Below are positions 54,370 through 64,000 of a DNA stretch of 64,000 nucleotides, one piece after another. Under the pieces are notes generated by a model that did not search any database, was not told the DNA's origin, and worked only from the letters and a program-made list of their open reading frames with translations. Every line of letters starts with the position of its first letter. Positions within the stretch are counted from its first letter, which is position 1. This stretch comes from an uncultured Alphaproteobacteria bacterium. GTDB taxonomy: Bacteria; Pseudomonadota; Alphaproteobacteria; Caulobacterales; Caulobacteraceae. The stretch covers positions 1 through 64,000 of the forward strand of contig CAIJOB010000032.1 of assembly GCA_903822175.1 (NCBI GenBank). Reading direction: 5' to 3'. The position numbers and the translations under genes are program-made.

Positions 54370-55179
54370 TTAGGCCGCGACCGCCTCGTCCTTCGGCATA
54401 TAGGCCAGCAGCGTCGCGGCCTTGGCCTCAAGCTCGGCCTTGTCGTAGGGCTGGCCCTTCTTCTCGATCTCGTCGAGGTGGCGGCCGAAATCGATGGCAG
54501 CGGTGGTGAGTTTCAGGTCCGCGACGCTCATGCCGCATTTGCGCAGGTCGACGACCTGGGCCTGCATGGAGCGCATGGCCTGGGCCGGATCGCTGCCCAC
54601 CGCATTGATGGCGGAGCGCAGGATCTTCAGCGCCTGGGCCAGGCGTTCGCTGTCAGGCGTGGCCCGCGCGTCCGAGCGGCGCTTCAGCGAGCCGGAATAG
54701 TCGCCCGAGTTGAACCGGCGGCGGTCGGGGCCGACGTAGTTCACCGCCTCGACCCAATCGCGCTGGCGCAGCGTCACCGCTTCCAGGCGGCGCAGCAGGT
54801 CCTTCATGGTGAAGGGCTTGCGCAGGAATTCGTGCACCCCGCCGTCGCGGGCCGACAGGATACCGGCCGCGGTCGCCTGACCGGTGACCATGATCACCGG
54901 GGCGTAGCGGGCCGCCAGGTGGCTGCGGCGCAGCTCGCGGGTGAAGGCGATACCGTCGACGGAACCGGCGCCCATCTCGGCGAAAATGATGTGCGGATCG
55001 TAGCTGCCGGCCAGTCGGATGGCCTTTTCGTTGGTCTCCGCGACCCAGATCTGCGAGCGCGCGATATCGCGCATCAGCTCGCCGATCAGGCGCGCCCCGG
55101 CCGGTTGCGGATCGACGATCATCACCCGTTGCATCAGCGGCGCCATCCGCTGGATGACCTTGGCGTCGGTGTTGAACAA
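54370..55179 (-). CDS. Atypical response-regulator receiver protein (Glu at phosphorylation site)
   Basis: A 269-residue protein with an N-terminal receiver fold (about 16-130) and a helical C-terminal part with no DNA-binding or enzyme motif I know. Receiver markers present are the acidic Asp23 (MIVDPQP), Thr99 in VTGQA and Lys121 in FLRKPF. The strand that should carry the phosphorylated Asp reads HIIFAEMGAG, putting Glu68 there. It is therefore probably not phosphorylated normally and may mimic the active state. The start at 55179 is a TTG; an ATG at 55146 is an alternative. It is 132 bp from purA. Confidence 0.8.
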   Translation of the reverse strand: MFNTDAKVIQRMAPLMQRVMIVDPQPAGARLIGELMRDIARSQIWVAETNEKAIRLAGSYDPHIIFAEMGAGSVDGIAFTRELRRSHLAARYAPVIMVTGQATAAGILSARDGGVHEFLRKPFTMKDLLRRLEAVTLRQRDWVEAVNYVGPDRRRFNSGDYSGSLKRRSDARATPDSERLAQALKILRSAINAVGSDPAQAMRSMQAQVVDLRKCGMSVADLKLTTAAIDFGRHLDEIEKKGQPYDKAELEAKAATLLAYMPKDEAVAA

Positions 55180-55311
55180 GGGGGGCGCACTCCGGCTACG
55201 CTCCGATTGCTAACCCGATGAGGGTAAAGATCGCCTTGACGCTAACGATGTTTTTCCAGCCAGGCTTCCGTCAAAAAACGAGCCAGGCCACGGACTTAGC
55301 CGACCTGGGGT

Positions 55312-56598
55312 TTAGTCCTGGAAAGGATCGCGCATCAGTATGGTGTCGTCGCGCTGCGGGCTGGTGGAGAGCAGCGCCACCGGCGCGCCGATCAGCTCCT
55401 CGATGCGCCGCACGTACTTCACCGCGCTGGCCGGCAGGTCGCGCCAGGACCGCGCGCCCTGGGTGGTCTCGCTCCAGCCTTCCATCTCCTCGTAGACCGG
55501 AACCAGCGCGCTCTGCGCCTTCAGGCCGGCCGGCAGGTAGCTGAATTCCTGGTCCCCCAAACGGTAGCCGGTGCAGATCTTCAGCGTCGGCAGGCCGTCC
55601 AGCACATCCAGCTTGGTGAGCGCTATGCCGCTGATCCCGTTCAGCGCAACCGACTGGCGCACCAGGGCGGCGTCGAACCAGCCGCAGCGGCGCGAGCGGC
55701 CGGTCACCGTGCCGAACTCCTTGCCCACCGTTCCCAGATGCTGACCCACCTCGTCGGTGAGCTCGGTGGGGAACGGGCCCTCGCCGACCCGGGTGGTGTA
55801 GGCCTTGACGATGCCCAGCACGTAGCCCGGCCCCTTGGGGCCCAGGCCCGAGCCCGCCGCCGCCTGGCCGGCCACGGTGTTGGACGAAGTCACATAGGGA
55901 TAGGTGCCGTGGTCGACATCGAGCAACGCGCCCTGCGCGCCCTCGAACAGCACCCGCTTGCCGGATTTCACCAGGTCGCCCAGCAGCAGCCACGCCGGCT
56001 TGGCGAAGGGCAGGATCAGAGGCGCCATCCGCTCCAGCTCAGCCAGGAGCGCCGCGCCATCGATGTCCGGCAGGCCGAGGCCTTTGCGCAGCGGTGTGTG
56101 GTGGGCCATCAGCCGGTCGATCTTGGCCTCCAGCGCTTCGCGGTCGGCGAGATCGGCGACCCGGATCGCCCGGCGGCCGACCTTGTCCTCATAAGCCGGC
56201 CCGATACCGCGCCCGGTGGTGCCGATCTTCTTGGTCGCCGCGGCCTCGCGCGCCTGGTCCAGGTCCCGGTGCAGCGGCAGGATCAGGCAGGCATTGTCGG
56301 CCAGCACCAAGAGGTCCGGGGTGATGCTCACGCCTTGCCCGCCCAGCTTGGCGATCTCTTCCAGCAGGTGCCAGGGGTCGACGACGACGCCGTTCCCAAT
56401 GACGGAGAGCTTGCCCTGCACCACGCCCGACGGCAGCAGCGAAAGCTTGTAGATCTGATCGCCGACCACCAGCGTGTGGCCCGCGTTGTGGCCCCCCTGG
56501 AAGCGCACCACCACGTCCGCGCGATTGCTCAGCCAGTCGACGAGCTTGCCCTTGCCCTCGTCGCCCCACTGAGCGCCGATCACCGTGACATTGGCCAT
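55312..56598 (-). CDS. purA: Adenylosuccinate synthetase
   Basis: GTP-dependent enzyme joining IMP and aspartate, the first dedicated step of AMP synthesis. Full length at 428 residues. The start [20 protein letters not shown] contains the P-loop and catalytic Asp; [23 protein letters not shown], the signature [23 protein letters not shown] and the GTP-binding TKLDVLDGL all follow. The leader has a small ctctcc/ggagag hairpin at 56613-56629. Confidence 0.97.
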   Translation of the reverse strand: MANVTVIGAQWGDEGKGKLVDWLSNRADVVVRFQGGHNAGHTLVVGDQIYKLSLLPSGVVQGKLSVIGNGVVVDPWHLLEEIAKLGGQGVSITPDLLVLADNACLILPLHRDLDQAREAAATKKIGTTGRGIGPAYEDKVGRRAIRVADLADREALEAKIDRLMAHHTPLRKGLGLPDIDGAALLAELERMAPLILPFAKPAWLLLGDLVKSGKRVLFEGAQGALLDVDHGTYPYVTSSNTVAGQAAAGSGLGPKGPGYVLGIVKAYTTRVGEGPFPTELTDEVGQHLGTVGKEFGTVTGRSRRCGWFDAALVRQSVALNGISGIALTKLDVLDGLPTLKICTGYRLGDQEFSYLPAGLKAQSALVPVYEEMEGWSETTQGARSWRDLPASAVKYVRRIEELIGAPVALLSTSPQRDDTILMRDPFQD

Positions 56599-56798
56599 TT
56601 TGGGTACGATCCCTCTCCCTGCCGGAGAGAACCAGCCGCCCTTCGACAGGGACTCGGCGGATGGCTTGGGATCAATCTGTAGCAGCCCGACGAACCGGAC
56701 GCGGCGGGTGTTTAGACCAGCGGGCCCACGAGTTCAACCGCGAGCCTGTTCTCCCTCTCGCTTCGCGTGGGAAGAGGAGTTTGCTATCAGGCAAACCC

Positions 56799-57218
56799 AT
56801 GGACATTCCGCGCTTCCACCTCGCCTTCCCGGTCCGCGATCTGGCGGAGGCCCGCGCCTTCTATGGCGAGCTGTTGGGCTGCCCGGAGGGGCGTTCCAGC
56901 GACCAGTGGATCGACTTCAATTTCCACGGCCACCAGATCGTCACGCACCTGGCGCCGGCTGAGGTCGGCCATAAGGCGACCAACGCCGTCGACGGCCACG
57001 ACGTGCCGGTCCGCCACTTCGGCGCGATCCTGGCGCCCGCCGACTGGGACGCGCTGGCTGAGCGCCTGCAGGCGGCCGGAACCCAATTCGTCATCGAGCC
57101 CCACACCCGATTCAAGGGCGAGGCCGGCGAGCAGTCGACCATGTTCTTCCTCGATCCCTCCGGCAACGCGCTCGAATTCAAGGCCTTTGCTGACGACGCC
57201 ATGGTGTTTGCCAAATGA
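56799..57218 (+). CDS. VOC family protein
   Basis: A 139-residue vicinal-oxygen-chelate fold protein with two beta-alpha-beta modules. The start, [23 protein letters not shown], and the end, [16 protein letters not shown], carry the usual metal-ligand positions (His and Glu). It could be a dioxygenase, glyoxalase-like or resistance protein. I start at the ATG at 56799. It overlaps the dehydratase gene by 4 bp (ATGA), so the two are translationally coupled. Confidence 0.85.
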   Translation: MDIPRFHLAFPVRDLAEARAFYGELLGCPEGRSSDQWIDFNFHGHQIVTHLAPAEVGHKATNAVDGHDVPVRHFGAILAPADWDALAERLQAAGTQFVIEPHTRFKGEAGEQSTMFFLDPSGNALEFKAFADDAMVFAK

Positions 57219-58210
57219 ACGCAGTCTCTCCGCCGACCGTAACCTTCGCTGACGTCCAGGCCGCCGCCGCCCGCATCAAGGGCCTGGCGGTGGTCACCCC
57301 GCTGGTCGAGAGCCCGGCGCTGAACGAGCGCATCGGCGGCCGCGTGCTGCTGAAGCTCGAGACCCAGCAACGGGTCGGGGCCTTCAAGTTCCGTGGCGCC
57401 TACAACCGCCTCGTCCAGCTCGACGCGGAGCAGCGCAAGGCCGGCGTCGTGGCCTTCTCCTCCGGCAACCACGCCCAGGGCGTGGCGCTGGCCGCCAAGC
57501 TGCTCGGCATGCCGGCGGTGATCGTCATGCCGTCAGATGCGCCGGCCCTGAAGATCGCCAACACCAAGGGCTATGGCGCCGAGGTGCGCCTGTTCGACCG
57601 GCTGACCGAGAGCCGCGAGGCGATCGCCGCCGAAATCGCCGGCAGCCGCGGCGCCGTCGTGGTCCCGGCCTTCGACGACCCGCATATCGCCGCCGGCCAG
57701 GGCACGGTGGGCCTGGAGATGCTGGACCAGGCCAAGGCCGTGGGCGCGGACTTCGACCTGCTGGTCTCGCCGGTGGGCGGCGGCGGCCTGATGGCCGGCA
57801 TCTCGCTGGTGATGAAGGAGCTGTCGCCCAGGACCGAGCTCTGGGGCTGCGAGCCCTCGGTCTACAACGACTTCGCGCTCTCCCTCGAAAAGGGCGAGCG
57901 CGTCACCCTGAAACCCACCGTCCGCACCCTGTGCGACGCGCTGGAAAGCCCGTCGACCGGCGACATCACCTTCCCGATCCTGAAGCGCAACCTCGCCGGC
58001 GCCGTCGGCCTGACCGACCCCGAGGTCGCCGAGGCCATGCGCTACGCGTTTACGACCCTCAAGCTGGTTATGGAGCCCGGCGGCAGCGTGGGCCTCGCCG
58101 CCCTGCTGAGCGGCAAGGTCGATGCGCGTGGCAAGACCGTCGGCGTGGTGGTCAGCGGCGGCAACGTCGACCCCGGCCTCTTCGCGCGCATCCTGAACGG
58201 CGAGCTCTAG
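57215..58210 (+). CDS. Threonine/serine dehydratase (PLP-dependent, fold type II)
   Basis: A 331-residue enzyme that probably deaminates threonine or serine. The PLP lysine is in [12 protein letters not shown], the substrate loop is [13 protein letters not shown], and the phosphate-binding loop is [12 protein letters not shown]. It lacks the C-terminal regulatory ACT domains of biosynthetic IlvA, so it is more like catabolic threonine dehydratase or serine racemase. It is translated with the upstream VOC protein gene. Confidence 0.88.
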   Translation: MNAVSPPTVTFADVQAAAARIKGLAVVTPLVESPALNERIGGRVLLKLETQQRVGAFKFRGAYNRLVQLDAEQRKAGVVAFSSGNHAQGVALAAKLLGMPAVIVMPSDAPALKIANTKGYGAEVRLFDRLTESREAIAAEIAGSRGAVVVPAFDDPHIAAGQGTVGLEMLDQAKAVGADFDLLVSPVGGGGLMAGISLVMKELSPRTELWGCEPSVYNDFALSLEKGERVTLKPTVRTLCDALESPSTGDITFPILKRNLAGAVGLTDPEVAEAMRYAFTTLKLVMEPGGSVGLAALLSGKVDARGKTVGVVVSGGNVDPGLFARILNGEL

Positions 58211-58225
58211 ACTTTCGAAGCGCGG

Positions 58226-61200
58226 CTAGAGCCGGTCGACCGGGGCCGGCTCCAGCGGCGGATGGCGCGGCGTGATCAGCCTGGCCAGCTTCGGCTTCAG
58301 CCACTGCTCGAAGTCATCGACGAAGCGATAGACGACAGGGACCAACACCAACGACAGCATGGTGGAGGTGATCAGGCCGCCGATCACCGCCACGGCCATG
58401 GGCTGGCGGAACTCCGAGCCCTTCTCCAGCGCAAAGGCGGTCGGCAGCATCCCGGCGGCCATGGCCACCGTGGTCATGATGATCGGGCGCGCGCGCTCGC
58501 GGCAGGCCTCGATGAGCGCGTCGTGCTGGGTCATGCCTTCGCGCTCGCGTTCGATGGCGTATTCGACGAGCAGGATCGAGTTCTTCGCCGCCAGGCCCAT
58601 TAGCATCAGGAAGCCGATCAGCGAGGGGATCGACAGCGACAGGTTGAACAGCAGCAGGCCGAAGAACGCGCCGCCGAACGAGAGCGGCAGGGCCGTCAGG
58701 ATGATCACCGGCTTGAAGAAGCTGCGGAAGAGCAGCACCAGCACGGCGTACATCAGGAACACCGCGGCCCCAAAAGCGGCGAGGAAGCCGCCAAACAGCT
58801 CCGCCATGGCCTGCTGGTTGCCGATGGCGGCCGGCCGCACGCCCGGCGGCAGATGCTTCATGATCGCGGCGTTGTTGACCGCCCGCTGAGCCTGGCCCAT
58901 CTCCACGCCGTTCAATTCGGCGAGCACGGTGAGCTGGCGTTCGCGGTTCAGCCGGTCGATGCGCGCCGGGCCGGCCTGGAAATCGATATCGGCGACGCTG
59001 GAGAGCGTGGTCGTGCCGCCATTGCCGGTCGGGACCCGCAGATTGGCGATGCGCTGGATGTTGGCGCGCGCATCGCCCGGCAGGCGCACGCGGATCGGAA
59101 TTCGCCGCTCGCCTTCGTTGAACTTGGCCACATTGGCGTCGATGTCGCCAACGGTCGCGACGCGCACGATGGTGGCGATGGTGTCCGACGAGACACCCAG
59201 CCGCGCCGCTTCCTCGGTCCGCGGCTTGATGACGATCTGCGGCGTTTCGGGCGGCTTCGACGGATGCGGGTCGGCGAGTTCGGGCAGCTTGCGCATCTCG
59301 ACCTCCAGCTCGCGGGCCGCGCGCGTGAGGTTCGCCGGATCGTCGCCGGTGAGGATCTGCTGGAAGCCGGCCGCGCCCTGGAAGTCGAGGAAGGTGAGGC
59401 GCGCATCGGGGATGGCCCGCAGCTGGTCGCGGACCCGGTTCTTGATCACGTCGCCCGGCGGTCGGTTGTCGCTGCGCAGGAGGATGGTCGCCGTGCCGCT
59501 GCGGAGGTCGCCGCCGCCGCCGCCGCCCGAGTTCGGGCCGAACGAGGCGCTGGCGTTGGAGCCGATCTGGATGAAGACGCCGGTTACCTCCGGCTGCTTG
59601 GTGAACAACTGGTTGATCCGCTGGGCGGTGTCTTCCATGTCGGCCACAGAGCCGCCGGGCGGCCCCTGAATGTCGACGTAGAGGAAGTCCGGGTCGCCCG
59701 CCGGCTGGAAGCCCTGTGGCAGCAGCGGGAACAGCATCAGGGACAGGATGAACAGGACGAAGCCCAGGAAGGCCGCGATGATGCGGTGAGCCAGCGCCCA
59801 TTCCAGGACATTGCGGTAGAAGCCCCGAAATTCCTTGCGGTCATGCGCCTGCACATTGGGCTTCAGGAGGTAGGCCGCCATCGGCGGCGTCACCAGGCGC
59901 GCCACCAGCAGCGAGAATAACACCGCGACGGAGACGGTCAGGCCGAACTCCTTGAAGAACTGGCCGGGGATCCCTGGCATGAAGCTGACCGGCGTGAACA
60001 CCGCGACGATCGAAAAGGTGGTTGCCACGACCGCCAGGCCGATGGCGTCGGCGCCTTCCATGGCCGCCTGGTAGGGACGCAGGCCCCGGGCCACCCGCTT
60101 CTCGATGTTCTCGATCTCGACGATGGCGTCGTCGACCAGGATGCCGATGACCAGGGTGAGCGCCAGCAGGGTCACCATGTTCAGCGAGAAGCCGGCGAGC
60201 TTCATCACGAAAAAGGTCGGGATCAGCGAGATCGGCATGGCGACGGCGGTGATCGCCGTGGCGCGCCAGTCGCGCAGGAAGAACAGCACCACCAGCGCCG
60301 CCAGGATCATGCCCTCGGTCAGCACATGCTGGGTCGCGTGGAAGCCCGCGCGCGTATTGGTCACGGAGGAGAAGATCGGAGTGATCTTCACCCCCGGATT
60401 CTTCTTCTCGAGCTCCCCGACGGCCTTGACCACCGCATCTTCGGTGACGACGTCGGAGGCCTCCTTGGTCTTGGAGACCTGGAAGCCCACCACCGGCCGG
60501 CCGTTCAGGCGCGCGAAGCCGCGCACCTCCGACGCCCCATCGCCCACATCTGCTACGTCCGACAGCCGCACATAGCGCCCGCTCCCGGTGGGTATGGTCA
60601 TGTCACGGATCTGGCCGACCGAGTTCGGGTTGGAATAGACACGCAGTGTCTGCTCGCGCCCGCCGATATTCACGCGCCCGCCAGGCGAGTCGGTGACGAA
60701 GCCGCGAAGCGCGTTGTTCACCTGGGTCGCGGTCAACCCGCGGGCCGCCAGCTTGTCCGGATTGACCACCACATTGACTTCGCGGCTGACGCCGCCGACG
60801 CGTTTGATCTGCGAGACGCCGTTGGCCGCCTGCAGGGTGCGAGAGACCGTATCGTCGATGAACCAGGAAACCTCGTCGTCCGTCATGTTCGGAGCGGAGA
60901 CCGCGTAGGTCAGGATCGGCGCGGCGCTATCGATTTCGATACGCTGGACGATCGGCTCGTCGATGTCGCGAGGGAGGACCGCGCGCGCCGAGGCGATCTT
61001 GGTGCGGATCTCGTCGGTCTTCTTCTGCAGGTCCTCGCCGATCTCGAATTGCATCGAGGTCGTGGACACGCCGTCGGTGACCGTCGACTGCAGGGTCTTG
61101 ATGCCGCTGACGCCCGCCACCGCGTCCTCGACCGGCCGCGTGATCTGGGTTTCCATCTCGCCCGGGTCGGCGCCGTTCTGGGTCACCGTGACGGCGATCA

Positions 61201-61354
61201 CCGGCAGTTCGATGTTCGGGTACTGCTTGATCGGCAGGCCCGCGTAGGAAATCAGCCCGGCCATGATCAGGCCAAGGAACAGCACCGCGACCGGAACCGG
61301 ATTGCGGATCGCCCAGGCGGAGATCGCGAAGTGTTGGCCCTGCTGCTCACTCAT
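58226..61354 (-). CDS. RND efflux transporter permease (AcrB/MexF-type)
   Basis: Inner-membrane proton-driven drug pump of 1042 residues. Twelve helices and two large periplasmic loops are laid out as usual. Charged residues of the proton relay lie in helix 4, [15 protein letters not shown]. The repeat [16 protein letters not shown] in the second half and [19 protein letters not shown] are characteristic. It overlaps the adaptor gene by 4 bp. The substrate range cannot be told from sequence; no local regulator is seen in the window. Confidence 0.93.
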   Translation of the reverse strand: MSEQQGQHFAISAWAIRNPVPVAVLFLGLIMAGLISYAGLPIKQYPNIELPVIAVTVTQNGADPGEMETQITRPVEDAVAGVSGIKTLQSTVTDGVSTTSMQFEIGEDLQKKTDEIRTKIASARAVLPRDIDEPIVQRIEIDSAAPILTYAVSAPNMTDDEVSWFIDDTVSRTLQAANGVSQIKRVGGVSREVNVVVNPDKLAARGLTATQVNNALRGFVTDSPGGRVNIGGREQTLRVYSNPNSVGQIRDMTIPTGSGRYVRLSDVADVGDGASEVRGFARLNGRPVVGFQVSKTKEASDVVTEDAVVKAVGELEKKNPGVKITPIFSSVTNTRAGFHATQHVLTEGMILAALVVLFFLRDWRATAITAVAMPISLIPTFFVMKLAGFSLNMVTLLALTLVIGILVDDAIVEIENIEKRVARGLRPYQAAMEGADAIGLAVVATTFSIVAVFTPVSFMPGIPGQFFKEFGLTVSVAVLFSLLVARLVTPPMAAYLLKPNVQAHDRKEFRGFYRNVLEWALAHRIIAAFLGFVLFILSLMLFPLLPQGFQPAGDPDFLYVDIQGPPGGSVADMEDTAQRINQLFTKQPEVTGVFIQIGSNASASFGPNSGGGGGGDLRSGTATILLRSDNRPPGDVIKNRVRDQLRAIPDARLTFLDFQGAAGFQQILTGDDPANLTRAARELEVEMRKLPELADPHPSKPPETPQIVIKPRTEEAARLGVSSDTIATIVRVATVGDIDANVAKFNEGERRIPIRVRLPGDARANIQRIANLRVPTGNGGTTTLSSVADIDFQAGPARIDRLNRERQLTVLAELNGVEMGQAQRAVNNAAIMKHLPPGVRPAAIGNQQAMAELFGGFLAAFGAAVFLMYAVLVLLFRSFFKPVIILTALPLSFGGAFFGLLLFNLSLSIPSLIGFLMLMGLAAKNSILLVEYAIEREREGMTQHDALIEACRERARPIIMTTVAMAAGMLPTAFALEKGSEFRQPMAVAVIGGLITSTMLSLVLVPVVYRFVDDFEQWLKPKLARLITPRHPPLEPAPVDRL

Positions 61355-62478
61355 TTGCGGGCAACCGTCGGGGTCGCGGACGCCGTGACCGGGCTGGGCG
61401 GCTCAGCCGCGGCGCTCGGCTTCACCAGGTCGCCGTCGAGCAGGAAGGCCGCAGCGTTCTGCACGATTCGCGATCCGGCGGGCGGGCCCTTGATAAGCTG
61501 GACATAGCCGCCGCCGCGCTGGCCGGTCTGGACGATGACATGCCGCACGCGGTTATCCGGCCCGACCACCATGACACTGGCCCCGTCGGCGTCGTAGCGA
61601 ATCGCCGTTTCCGGCGCGGCCAGAGCCTGACCGGAGACCTCGTTGAACACCGCGCGGCCATAGCCGCCGGCGCGGATCTCTCGGTTGACCGGCAAGTGGA
61701 CGCGCACGATGCCAAGCTTGGTCTGCGGGTCGATCTGCGGGCTCACCAGCCGCACCACACCGGAGACCGTTGTGCCGCTGGGGAGCGCCACGGTGGCGCT
61801 CTGGCCCGGATGGATCTTCGCGAGATCGTCTTCGGAAAGCTGGGCGGCCAGTTCGACCTCGCTGTCGCGCGCGATCCGGAACCAGGGAGTCCCTGCGCCG
61901 ACCGCCGAGATATCCCCCGGCCGAACCGTGCGCTCCAGGATCAGCCCACCCACCGGCGCGGTCACCGACAGCTTATTCACACGGGTGCGCAGGTCCTTCA
62001 GCGCCGCGGCCTGGGCCGCCGCCGTCGCCTGGGCGGCGCGGGCCTGGAAGCGGCGCTGGTCGATCGCCTCCTGGCTAAGCACGCCGGCGTTGTCGAGATC
62101 CTTCACGCGCGCGGCCTGGTCGGCAGCCTGCTGGGCTTGCACCTGCGCCTGGGCGGCGTTGGCCTCGGCCTGAGCGAGCTGCGCCTGGATCAGCGCCGGG
62201 TCGAGGTCGACCAGGGTCTGGCCCTTCTTCACCGTGTCGCCCACGTCGACCAACACTTTGGAAACGCGGTAGCCGCTGACTTCCGGCAGCACGGCGGCTT
62301 CCTCGCGCGACACCAGATCGCCGGAGGCCGCCAGCGCCCCGGTGATCGGCTGCGTGGACAGCGTCACGACGCGCACGGCGCGGGCGTTCTGCGCCTCCGT
62401 CGATTTGGCCGCCGGCTTGTGGCAGCCCGCGAGCGCCAGAGCCGCCAGCAGCGGCAGAAGGGTAAGAAGTCGTTTCAT
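61351..62478 (-). CDS. RND efflux periplasmic adaptor (membrane fusion) lipoprotein
   Basis: A 375-residue adaptor linking the RND pump to the outer-membrane channel. The lipobox is LALAGCHKP (Cys19), so it is probably anchored in the inner membrane. The barrel-sandwich part (SREEAAVLPEVSGYRVSKVLVDVGDTVKKG) surrounds a long coiled-coil hairpin (QLAQAEANAAQAQVQAQQAADQ region), with a beta-barrel domain after it. It is second in the operon: outer-membrane factor, adaptor, pump. Confidence 0.92.
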   Translation of the reverse strand: MKRLLTLLPLLAALALAGCHKPAAKSTEAQNARAVRVVTLSTQPITGALAASGDLVSREEAAVLPEVSGYRVSKVLVDVGDTVKKGQTLVDLDPALIQAQLAQAEANAAQAQVQAQQAADQAARVKDLDNAGVLSQEAIDQRRFQARAAQATAAAQAAALKDLRTRVNKLSVTAPVGGLILERTVRPGDISAVGAGTPWFRIARDSEVELAAQLSEDDLAKIHPGQSATVALPSGTTVSGVVRLVSPQIDPQTKLGIVRVHLPVNREIRAGGYGRAVFNEVSGQALAAPETAIRYDADGASVMVVGPDNRVRHVIVQTGQRGGGYVQLIKGPPAGSRIVQNAAAFLLDGDLVKPSAAAEPPSPVTASATPTVARK

Positions 62479-62485
62479 GCGGGTC

Positions 62486-63922
62486 TCAACGGGCCTGCTT
62501 GTCGGTGGGGAAATGCTCGGCGGGCCAGCCGCCGCCGAGCGCCTTGTAGACCTGGATCGTGCGCCGCGCGGCCTGCACCTGCGCGGCGGTCAGCTGGGCG
62601 CGGGTGGCGCGCCACGACTGTTCGGACGAGAGCGCCGTCTGCAAGTCGGTCAGCCCGCGGTCGTAGCCAAGCTTGGCGGCCTTGTAGCCGCGCGCGGCGC
62701 GGGCCTCGCCATCGGTCAGCAGCACCACGCGCCGGCGGTCGGCGTCGAGGTTGACCAGCGCGCCCTCGCTGTCGGCGAACGCGGTCTGCACGGCCTTTTC
62801 ATAGGCGATCACCGCCTGCTCACTGCGCGCGTCCTGCGCCTTCAGCTCGGAGAGCAGCTTGGGGATCGAGAACAGCGGCTGGGTGAAGGCGCCGCCGTTG
62901 ATGAACGACTGCGCGGTGACCGAGAAACCCGGCTGCGACGACTTCTGCCAGGTCAGGCCCGGCGTCCAGTCCAGCGTCGGCAGGAAGGAGAGCACGTCCA
63001 GTTGCGACCGCCCGGTGGCCGCGGCCACCCGCGCGCTCGCCTCGCGAACGTCGGGGCGGCGCTTCAGGAGCTCGCTCGGCAGCATCTCCGGCACCGGCGG
63101 CAAGTCGCCGACGCTGGCCTCGACGGCGATGTTGGCGGTCGGCTCGACGATGCGGCCGGCCAGGATCAGCAGCGTGCGGCGCTCGACCTGCAGCTGGGCC
63201 GCCAGGGCCTCGGCCTGGGCCTTGGCCTGCGCCAGGTCGCCGGCCACCCGGTCGGCGTCCGAGGTCGGGGCGATGCCCACCTGGGCGCGCTTGGACGCGC
63301 TGTCGTAGAGCTCCTGCTCGATGCGCTGGCTGTCGCGGGCGTCGGCGAGCTGGATGGCCAGGCCGCGGGCCTGGAAATAGGAGTCGGCGACATTGGCGGC
63401 CAGGCTGGCGCGCGCGCCCTCATAGTTGAAGCGCGCCGCGGCGATATCGCCGTTTACCGCCTTAGAGGTCGCGAAGAACCGGCCGAACAGGTCGACTTCC
63501 CAGCTGGCGTTCAGGTTCACGCCTGAAGCGTCCGAGACGCCGCTGGAGGAGAAGCCGGGGATGTTGAACACCGTGCCGGCCAGCTGCTTGGTGTCGGTGC
63601 GCCGCTGGCTGCCCTGGACGTCGCCCTGCGGCAGGTAGTGGGTGAGAGACTCGACCCGGTTCGCGCGCGCTTCGGATAGGCGGGCGGTGGCCGTCCTGGC
63701 GTCCGGGTTGCGGGCCAGCGCCTGGTCGATCAGGCCGTTGAGTTCGGGATCCTTGAACGCCAGCCACCAGCGGTCGAGATCGATCGCCCCGGCCGGCGCG
63801 CGGTCGGCGGCGCCTTTCGCGCCCTCGAAGGCGGCGGGCAAAGCGGTCTCCGGCGCGCGCACATGGGCGCAGGCGCCGAGCGCGAGACAGGCCAACAGGA
63901 CAGCGGAGACGGCGGGACGCAT
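62486..63922 (-). CDS. Outer-membrane efflux channel lipoprotein (NodT/OprM family)
   Basis: A TolC-type trimeric outer-membrane channel of 478 residues. The lipobox is CLALGACAHV, so the start is the ATG at 63922. Two outer-membrane-efflux repeats are visible, each with long helices (ARTATARLSEARANRVES region; AVIAYEKAVQTAFADSEGALVNLDADRR region). NodT-type signatures include WWLAFKDPELNGLIDQAL. It is the first gene of the three-gene efflux operon. The promoter should lie in the last 78 bp of the window or beyond. Confidence 0.93.
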   Translation of the reverse strand: MRPAVSAVLLACLALGACAHVRAPETALPAAFEGAKGAADRAPAGAIDLDRWWLAFKDPELNGLIDQALARNPDARTATARLSEARANRVESLTHYLPQGDVQGSQRRTDTKQLAGTVFNIPGFSSSGVSDASGVNLNASWEVDLFGRFFATSKAVNGDIAAARFNYEGARASLAANVADSYFQARGLAIQLADARDSQRIEQELYDSASKRAQVGIAPTSDADRVAGDLAQAKAQAEALAAQLQVERRTLLILAGRIVEPTANIAVEASVGDLPPVPEMLPSELLKRRPDVREASARVAAATGRSQLDVLSFLPTLDWTPGLTWQKSSQPGFSVTAQSFINGGAFTQPLFSIPKLLSELKAQDARSEQAVIAYEKAVQTAFADSEGALVNLDADRRRVVLLTDGEARAARGYKAAKLGYDRGLTDLQTALSSEQSWRATRAQLTAAQVQAARRTIQVYKALGGGWPAEHFPTDKQAR

Positions 63923-64000
63923 GGGGGCTTTTCGAAACGCGGGCGCGGCGCTGGGGGAGATCTCACCCCTAGTCGCCGCCGGGTTAAGTATTGGATGCAA

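Overview
The window is about 64 kb of uniformly high-GC bacterial chromosome. Gene content and order point to an alphaproteobacterium of the family Caulobacteraceae (Caulobacter or Phenylobacterium-like). The main clues are the metX-metW pair, the phaA/phaB/phaR group, a DUF4908 protein, the folE-hisI neighbourhood, rluD close to rpoH, a large TonB-dependent receptor, and short REP-like palindromes between convergent genes. It is almost entirely ordinary chromosome: tightly packed, with many 4-bp ATGA start/stop overlaps within operons and 4-bp CTAG-type stop overlaps between convergent genes. No rRNA, tRNA, CRISPR array, prophage or complete mobile element was recognised.

Layout. 0-0.35 kb: possible right end of an insertion sequence next to a truncated secreted-protein gene. 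0.35-6.4 kb: FkbM methyltransferase, gamma-glutamyltransferase, a sensor kinase, and a SixA/DUF952/pyrD operon. 6.5-13.8 kb: metX-metW, secreted and repeat proteins, a PII protein with a methyltransferase, gloB and DUF4908. 13.9-16.7 kb: the polyhydroxybutyrate group phaB (broken by an in-frame TAG), phaA and divergent phaR with a PhaR operator. 16.7-25.5 kb: envelope glycosyltransferases, mvaB, methyltransferase, thrS, yidD and a U-type Fe-S scaffold. 25.6-29.1 kb: a POT peptide transporter (broken by an in-frame TAA) and modABC molybdate import.

29.2-38.7 kb is an outer-membrane and secreted-enzyme region: two porins, an outer-membrane barrel, two uncharacterised membrane proteins, a Tat-exported phospholipase C-like enzyme, a 166-bp nested inverted-repeat element and an M13 peptidase. 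38.8-46.7 kb: SRPBCC, cysS, folE, DUF817, hisI, LysE-type exporter, phoD, a short ferritin-like protein of the encapsulated-ferritin type, and rluD. 46.8-51 kb: a TonB-dependent receptor with a Gly/Pro-rich insertion and rpoH. 51-58.2 kb: M14 peptidase, small proteins, an atypical receiver protein, purA, a VOC protein and a threonine dehydratase. 58.2-63.9 kb: a complete tripartite RND efflux operon.

The least ordinary observations are: (i) two otherwise intact genes, phaB and the POT transporter, each interrupted by one in-frame stop; (ii) an EncFtn-like ferritin with no encapsulin gene beside it; (iii) a receiver domain with Glu at the phosphorylation position; (iv) a conserved-looking pair of membrane proteins between two outer-membrane barrel genes; (v) a perfect PhaR-type operator between phaA and phaR; (vi) a nested inverted repeat related to smaller hairpins elsewhere in the window. 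No clearly new multi-gene defence or metabolic system is visible; (ii) and (iv) are the best leads.
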